A stretch of 17,405 nt of DNA from JANQPX01 sp039197065 (GTDB taxonomy: Bacteria > Pseudomonadota > Alphaproteobacteria > Geminicoccales > Geminicoccaceae), in assembly GCA_039197065.1 (NCBI GenBank), contig JBCCUL010000056.1, positions 1 through 17,405 of the forward strand, written 5' to 3'. Position numbers and translations under genes: made by a program. Position 1 is the first letter of the stretch; each line of letters opens with the position of its first letter. The notes under the pieces were generated by a model that was given only the letters and a program-made list of their open reading frames with translations, had not been told where the DNA came from and searched no databases. Shown here one piece after another: positions 14,335 to 17,405 of the stretch.

Positions 14335-15426
14335 ATGACCCTGTCCCTGCCGCAGCACGCATCGTTCCCCGACATGCCGCCCTGGAGCGCCGAGGCGCAG
14401 ACGCTGGAATGCGTCGCCATCCTGCCGGAAACCCGAGACGCGAAGACCTTATGCTTTCGCGCCACGGATGAGGGCTGGTTTCGCTATCTGCCTGGCCAGT
14501 TCATCACCCTCGAACTGCCGATCGACGGGCCGCCTTGCCATCGCACCTACACCCTATCGTCGAGCCCGTCCCGGCCACTCCTGATCACCGTCACAGTCAA
14601 AGCGCAGGCAGATAGCACAGCCAGCCGCTGGCTCATCGACAACCTTCAGATCGGAGACCGCCTGAAGGCGACAGGGCCGGCCGGTCTCTTCTCTAGCCAT
14701 CTGCATCCAGCGGACAAATATCTGCTGATCTCCGCAGGTTCCGGCGTAACGCCGATGATGTCGATGGCGCGCTGGATGTTTGATACCGGCCATCCGAGCG
14801 ACGTCACCTTCATCAATTGCGCGCGCCGCCCCTCGGAGATCATCTTCAGGACGGAACTGGAGCGTATGGCGGCGCGCGTTTCTAATCTCAGCCTCGCCTG
14901 GGTGGTGCGCGAGCCGGATCCCTATGCCGTCTGGACCGGCTATCGCGGCCGGCTGAACGGGCTGATGCTCGAGTTGATCGCGCCGGACTATGTCGAGCGC
15001 GAGATTTTCTGCTGCGGGCCTGCCGGCTTCATGCAGAACGTCCGTGATTTTCTCCACGCCGCCGAGTTCGACATGGACCATTATCATGAGGAGAGCTTTC
15101 AAGCGCCGGTCACCGATCCCGAGACGGCGGTCGAGCCGGACGACGTCATTCCCGACGAACGCAAAATGTCGCATATCCGGTTCGCCCAGTCCGGCGTCGA
15201 AGCCGTCTGCCGCGAGACTGACACAATTCTCGAGGTCGCCCGCAATGCCGGCCTCAATATTCCGAGCGGCTGCCAGTTCGGCGTCTGCGGCACCTGCAAG
15301 GTGCGCTGTGTCAGTGGTGAAACCCACATGGTGCACAATGGCGGTATCCACGACCAGGATATCGAGCAAGGCTATGTCCTCGCCTGCTGCACCAAACCGC
15401 TCGGCGCGATCGAAGTGGAGGCATGA
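14335..15426 (+). CDS. gbcB: GbcB-like ferredoxin reductase of the Rieske demethylase
   Basis: This 363-residue electron-transfer flavoprotein passes electrons from NAD(P)H to the Rieske oxygenase. Its FAD domain carries RTYTLSSSP (about residues 73-81). Its nucleotide domain carries ISAGSGVTPMMSM (about 131-143) and FCCGPAGFM (about 225-233). A C-terminal plant-type [2Fe-2S] ferredoxin domain has Cys313, Cys318, Cys321 and Cys351 (C-x4-C-x2-C-x29-C). The architecture and the position just after a GbcA-like gene support assignment to glycine betaine or stachydrine N-demethylation. It lies 8 bp after the oxygenase stop and overlaps the next ORF by 4 bp. The gene looks intact, although its partner carries a nonsense codon. 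Confidence 0.88.
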   Translation: MTLSLPQHASFPDMPPWSAEAQTLECVAILPETRDAKTLCFRATDEGWFRYLPGQFITLELPIDGPPCHRTYTLSSSPSRPLLITVTVKAQADSTASRWLIDNLQIGDRLKATGPAGLFSSHLHPADKYLLISAGSGVTPMMSMARWMFDTGHPSDVTFINCARRPSEIIFRTELERMAARVSNLSLAWVVREPDPYAVWTGYRGRLNGLMLELIAPDYVEREIFCCGPAGFMQNVRDFLHAAEFDMDHYHEESFQAPVTDPETAVEPDDVIPDERKMSHIRFAQSGVEAVCRETDTILEVARNAGLNIPSGCQFGVCGTCKVRCVSGETHMVHNGGIHDQDIEQGYVLACCTKPLGAIEVEA

Positions 15427-15713
15427 AGAAAGCGGACCGGTTCCCACTGCGCACTCCCTGCCGAGCGCCGGCCAACGACAATGTCGAGCACCCGGGCGCT
15501 GGCTACGTGACGGCGGAGGGTGCGTTCATCATCTGGCTGCTCGCCCTCGATCCCGACGCTGACCTACCGGCCGCGGCAAAGCGCGAGATCGCTCAGCTCG
15601 ATCGAACCGATCCGCTCACGGATGGAACGAGGGCGCTGCGCGGCTATCTCCTGGCTGTCGCAGGGATGTCCCCGACCATCATGCCAACCCGCAATCGACG
15701 AGAGGTTCATTGA
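15423..15713 (+). CDS. Small unknown protein between gbcB and bmt
   Basis: This 96-residue ORF has an ATG that overlaps the gbcB stop (ATGA, 15423-15426), and it ends 4 bp before the bmt start, exactly as expected of an operon gene. The N-terminus is basic and proline-rich (RTPCRAPANDN). The middle (GYVTAEGAFIIWLLALDPDADLPAAAKREI) looks like a helical domain, and a second helix (TRALRGYLLAVAGM) follows. There is no signal peptide or cofactor motif. I do not recognise a family with confidence. Its place between a demethylase reductase and a betaine-homocysteine methyltransferase suggests an accessory role in betaine one-carbon metabolism. Confidence 0.6.
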   Translation: MKKADRFPLRTPCRAPANDNVEHPGAGYVTAEGAFIIWLLALDPDADLPAAAKREIAQLDRTDPLTDGTRALRGYLLAVAGMSPTIMPTRNRREVH

Positions 15714-15717
15714 AACC

Positions 15718-16491
15718 ATGTCCAACAACACGCTAACTAGCAGGCCGGATGCCGGCCCCGTCATCTGAGCCGAAGGCTTTCTGTTCGAGTTGGAACGACG
15801 GGGCTACCTGACTGCCGGCGAGTTCACGCCAGAGGTCGCGCTCGAATACCCGAACGCGCTGGAGACGCTGCATCGTGATTTCCAGCGCGCTGGCTCCGAC
15901 ATCGTCGAGGCCTTCACCTATAACGCCCATCGCCAGAAGATGCGGGTGATCGGCAAGGAGCTCCTGCTGGAGCCCCTGAACCGCTCCGCCCTCAAGATCG
16001 CAAAAAGGTCGCGGACACCAGGCCCGGTAATCTGATGGCCGGCAATATCTCCAATTCCAGCCTCTAGAGCTTTTTCCGATCAAGTGGAACCACTTGATCG
16101 ATAAGAAAATGCGGTAAAACTATGAGATAGAGCATCTGTTTCGATCGCTTGCGATCGGAAACTGCTCTAGAAGCCGGACGACACATCCGCACAACGCGAA
16201 GTGCGGCGGATGTTCGAGGAGATGGTCGGCCGGGCCGCCGAGGAGAGCGCGGACCTGATCGTCGGCGAGACGTTCTATTACGCCGAAGAGGCTTATGCCG
16301 CGCTGGAGATCGCCAAGGCCACGGAACTGCCGGCTGTGATCAAGGTCGCGCCCATGAGCGAAAATCAAAGGATGGACGGGGTCGACATCGTGGAGAACCG
16401 CCGGTTTTCCGAGCAGATGGCCAACCACTTCATGTACGGCAGCAACGAGCGCCTGCCCGAGCACATCAGGGCGCTTGGCCAGATCGCATGA
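15718..16491 (+). pseudogene. bmt: Decayed betaine-homocysteine S-methyltransferase (bmt) gene
   Basis: Segments in order match a bacterial BHMT/homocysteine methyltransferase: AEGFLFELERRGYLTAGEF, FQRAGSDIVEAFTYNAHR, LMAGNISNSSL, EMVGRAAEESADLIVGETFYYAEEAY, PAVIKVAPMSEN and the C-terminal ANHFMYGSNERLPEHI. Four lesions are visible: TGA at 15766-15768 (codon 17); a one-base frameshift in the A-run near 16002-16006; a 107-bp MITE-like insertion at 16064-16170; and an internal deletion after VDIVE (near 16400), where homologs have over 100 residues including the zinc-binding Cys motifs (GxNCF..., GGCC-like) that activate homocysteine. The missing zinc site alone makes it inactive. It would have used betaine to methylate homocysteine as a B12-free route to methionine. 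Confidence 0.9.
16064..16170 (+). mobile_element. 107-bp MITE-like element inserted in bmt
   Basis: The ends are imperfect inverted repeats: CTAGAGCTTTTTCCGATC (16064-16081) against the complement of GATCGGAAACTGCTCTAG (16153-16170), 16 of 18 matching. CTAG flanks both ends, suggesting a TA-type target as used by IS630/mariner elements. Inside are a perfect palindrome (CGATCAAGTGG-AA-CCACTTGATCG, 16077-16100) and a second hairpin (CGATCGC-TT-GCGATCG, 16142-16157). It carries no ORF and is AT-richer than its surroundings. The bmt reading resumes directly after it (KPDD). Similar repeats are, to my knowledge, abundant in Rhizobiales genomes. Confidence 0.8.
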
Positions 16492-16740
16492 CCTTGCGGA
16501 CCGACGTGTTGGGACAACACTGCGCCTTCAGAGGACAAGCTAGCCAATCAGCCTTCTTCGCATGGAAGCGCCGCATGCCTGCCCATCATCGTAACGTCCT
16601 CCTACGAACTTCGTTGAGGAGAACGAATCATTTCGTCTAACAACAGTCAACAACCGCCTTTTTCATCAAAATCGGCAGATAGAAGCTATCTCAAGCGACG
16701 GGAGCTAATCTTGAAGGTCTCAAAACCGACAACCAAGGGT
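16492..16740. other. Intergenic stretch with no recognised gene
   Basis: No coding sequence is supported here. A modest hairpin, CTCCTACG paired with CGT-TG-AGGAG around 16599-16621, is present but has no following T-run, so it is not called as a terminator. Base composition begins to drift toward A/T from about 16600. Confidence 0.4.
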
Positions 16741-16748
16741 GCTTAATG

Positions 16749-16897
16749 GGGTGCTGATGCAGGATCAGCAGGGTAACGCCAGCACCCGCTTGTTTTTGCT
16801 GGAGAATTTCGCCCCGCCCCCTCCTGACCCCGCCCGCACATCGTGGAGTCCGAGCGGGGTCAGGAGGGGGTGGGGCGAAGGACTAAGGAGCGGGTGC
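16749..16897. repeat. Nested inverted repeats with a 26-bp stem and alternative outer pairing
   Basis: The arms at 16808-16833 and 16854-16879 are complementary at 25 of 26 positions. The exception is G-T, which would be a G-U pair in RNA. They enclose a 20-nt loop (16834-16853). Outside them, GCACCCGCT (16782-16790) pairs perfectly with AGCGGGTGC (16889-16897). The same left arm, as CAGCACCC (16780-16787), can instead pair with GGGTGCTG (16749-16756), itself enclosing a small CTGAT-ATCAG hairpin, so the two outer folds exclude each other. No ORF is convincing in it. Confidence 0.8.
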
Positions 16898-16902
16898 GGG
16901 CA

Positions 16903-17100
16903 TTACCAAAAAACCAAATAGACAAGGAGAAATGAGAAATAGCAAAGGCATAAATTCAACAGTCAGAATGTGAAAAATCGAAACAATGAAAGGGGGAAAT
17001 AAGGACAAGATAAATTTGTGGAAGAAAAATCTAAGCATGTCATTTGAGTCACGATGAAAAAAATTTGAGAATCGATGAATAGAATGAGGGGTGTTTACCG
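16903..17100. other. AT-rich, purine-biased non-coding tract
   Basis: Directly after the GC-rich inverted repeat the composition turns abruptly AT-rich, and the plus strand becomes strongly purine-biased (runs such as AAAAAACCAAATAGACAAGG and GAAAGGGGGAAATAAGGA) up to about 17100. Stops occur in all frames and no gene is seen. The contrast with the GC-rich remainder suggests foreign origin, a structured or origin-like site, or a relaxed intergenic region. Confidence 0.6.
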
Positions 17101-17108
17101 TCTCTGTA

Positions 17109-17399
17109 TCAGGAGGATACGAGATGGATCATCAAGTGGTGTTTGCTGAAGAGGTTCCGAGGCCGGGTATTCGAGCATCGGCATGTCAGCGACGAGGCCT
17201 GATCGAGCACACCCGAAAGCAGCATCAAGGCATCGCCCAAGGGCTCGACGTTGTCGGCCTTGACCCCTGCTGTCGGGCATGCGGCTTGGCTGTCCATAAA
17301 CTGGTTGCGGTGGACCGCAAGCCAGCTCGCCAGTCGACCAGATGGTATCGAAACCGCACCGGCCGCGACGACGAAGTTGCGTTTCGAATCGCCTTTCAT
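17109..17399 (-). CDS. Unrecognised minus-strand ORF at the right edge (possibly partial)
   Basis: This open frame of 96 residues on the minus strand may continue beyond the window, because the frame remains open to its last base. The first part (GRLASWLAVHRNQFMDS, GVKADNVEPLGDALMLLSGVLDQA) looks like a soluble protein. The last 25 residues, rich in Cys, Arg and His, look less natural, as if the true gene had been cut near 17190. I do not recognise the family and see no ribosome-binding site within the window. It may be the tail of a larger or broken gene. Confidence 0.28.
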   Translation of the reverse strand: MKGDSKRNFVVAAGAVSIPSGRLASWLAVHRNQFMDSQAACPTAGVKADNVEPLGDALMLLSGVLDQASSLTCRCSNTRPRNLFSKHHLMIHLVSS

Positions 17400-17405
17400 C
17401 AGGGC

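Noticed and set aside
13037..14362. Long minus-strand open frame of 441 codons
   Set aside because: It lies antisense to the Rieske gene, whose iron and cluster motifs are clear. The Arg/His/Ala-rich composition is typical of a GC-rich shadow frame.
15766..15768. TGA where homologs may have Cys in the bmt gene, suggestive of selenocysteine
   Set aside because: The gene also has a frameshift, a MITE insertion and a large deletion, so it is a pseudogene. I see no convincing SECIS-like hairpin just downstream.
16749..16897. Inverted repeat as an integron attC site or CRISPR
   Set aside because: No integrase-type core sites, no regularly spaced repeats and no cas or intI genes. The stem is too long and GC-rich for attC.

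Overview
The window comes from a GC-rich alphaproteobacterium, most likely a member of the Rhizobiales (Hyphomicrobiales). The evidence is codon usage, a Zur-type operator of the rhizobial form (ATGTTATAACAT core), a small CTAG-ended repeat of a kind common in that order, and a gbcA/gbcB/bmt betaine-methionine module under a cobalamin riboswitch. The unifying theme is metal and vitamin B12 economy: three cobalamin riboswitches, one probable Zur operator, and one CsoR/RcnR-family sensor paired with a nickel/cobalt exporter.

Layout. 1-148, minus strand: 5' and central part of a cobalamin riboswitch whose 3' end and gene lie off the left edge. About 300-570, minus strand: remnant resembling the end of a PCu(A)C copper-chaperone domain. 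582-6463, plus strand: Zur-like operator and promoter, a 67-residue unknown protein, a five-gene NikABCDE/Dpp-type ABC importer and a class I SAM methyltransferase, ending at a possible terminator. 6540-7697: CsoR/RcnR-family repressor and His-rich RcnA/NicO-type exporter. 7779-8179, minus strand: frameshifted DUF1289-like gene.

8245-12643, plus strand: nrdAB under two layers of control. A promoter overlaps a pair of NrdR-like boxes, followed by a cobalamin riboswitch with a perfect P1 stem and a small hairpin over the nrdA ribosome-binding site. NrdB has Phe where class Ia enzymes carry the radical Tyr, with all six metal ligands kept, so a class Ic (Mn/Fe) enzyme is predicted. The expected logic is that ample B12 lets a B12-dependent reductase elsewhere in the genome serve while this enzyme is shut off.

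12741-16491, plus strand: another cobalamin riboswitch with a 7-bp hairpin over the ribosome-binding site, then a Rieske oxygenase gene (in-frame TAG), an intact-looking ferredoxin reductase, a small ORF, and a betaine-homocysteine methyltransferase gene carrying a nonsense codon, a frameshift, a 107-bp MITE-like insertion and an internal deletion. The module would have made methionine without B12, and it appears to be decaying beneath a well-preserved riboswitch.

16492-17405: largely non-coding. It holds a striking nested inverted repeat (26-bp stem), an AT-rich purine-biased tract, and an unrecognised minus-strand ORF at the edge. The strongest candidates for something little described are the Zur-linked importer/methyltransferase/67-residue-protein operon and the doubly controlled class Ic reductase.
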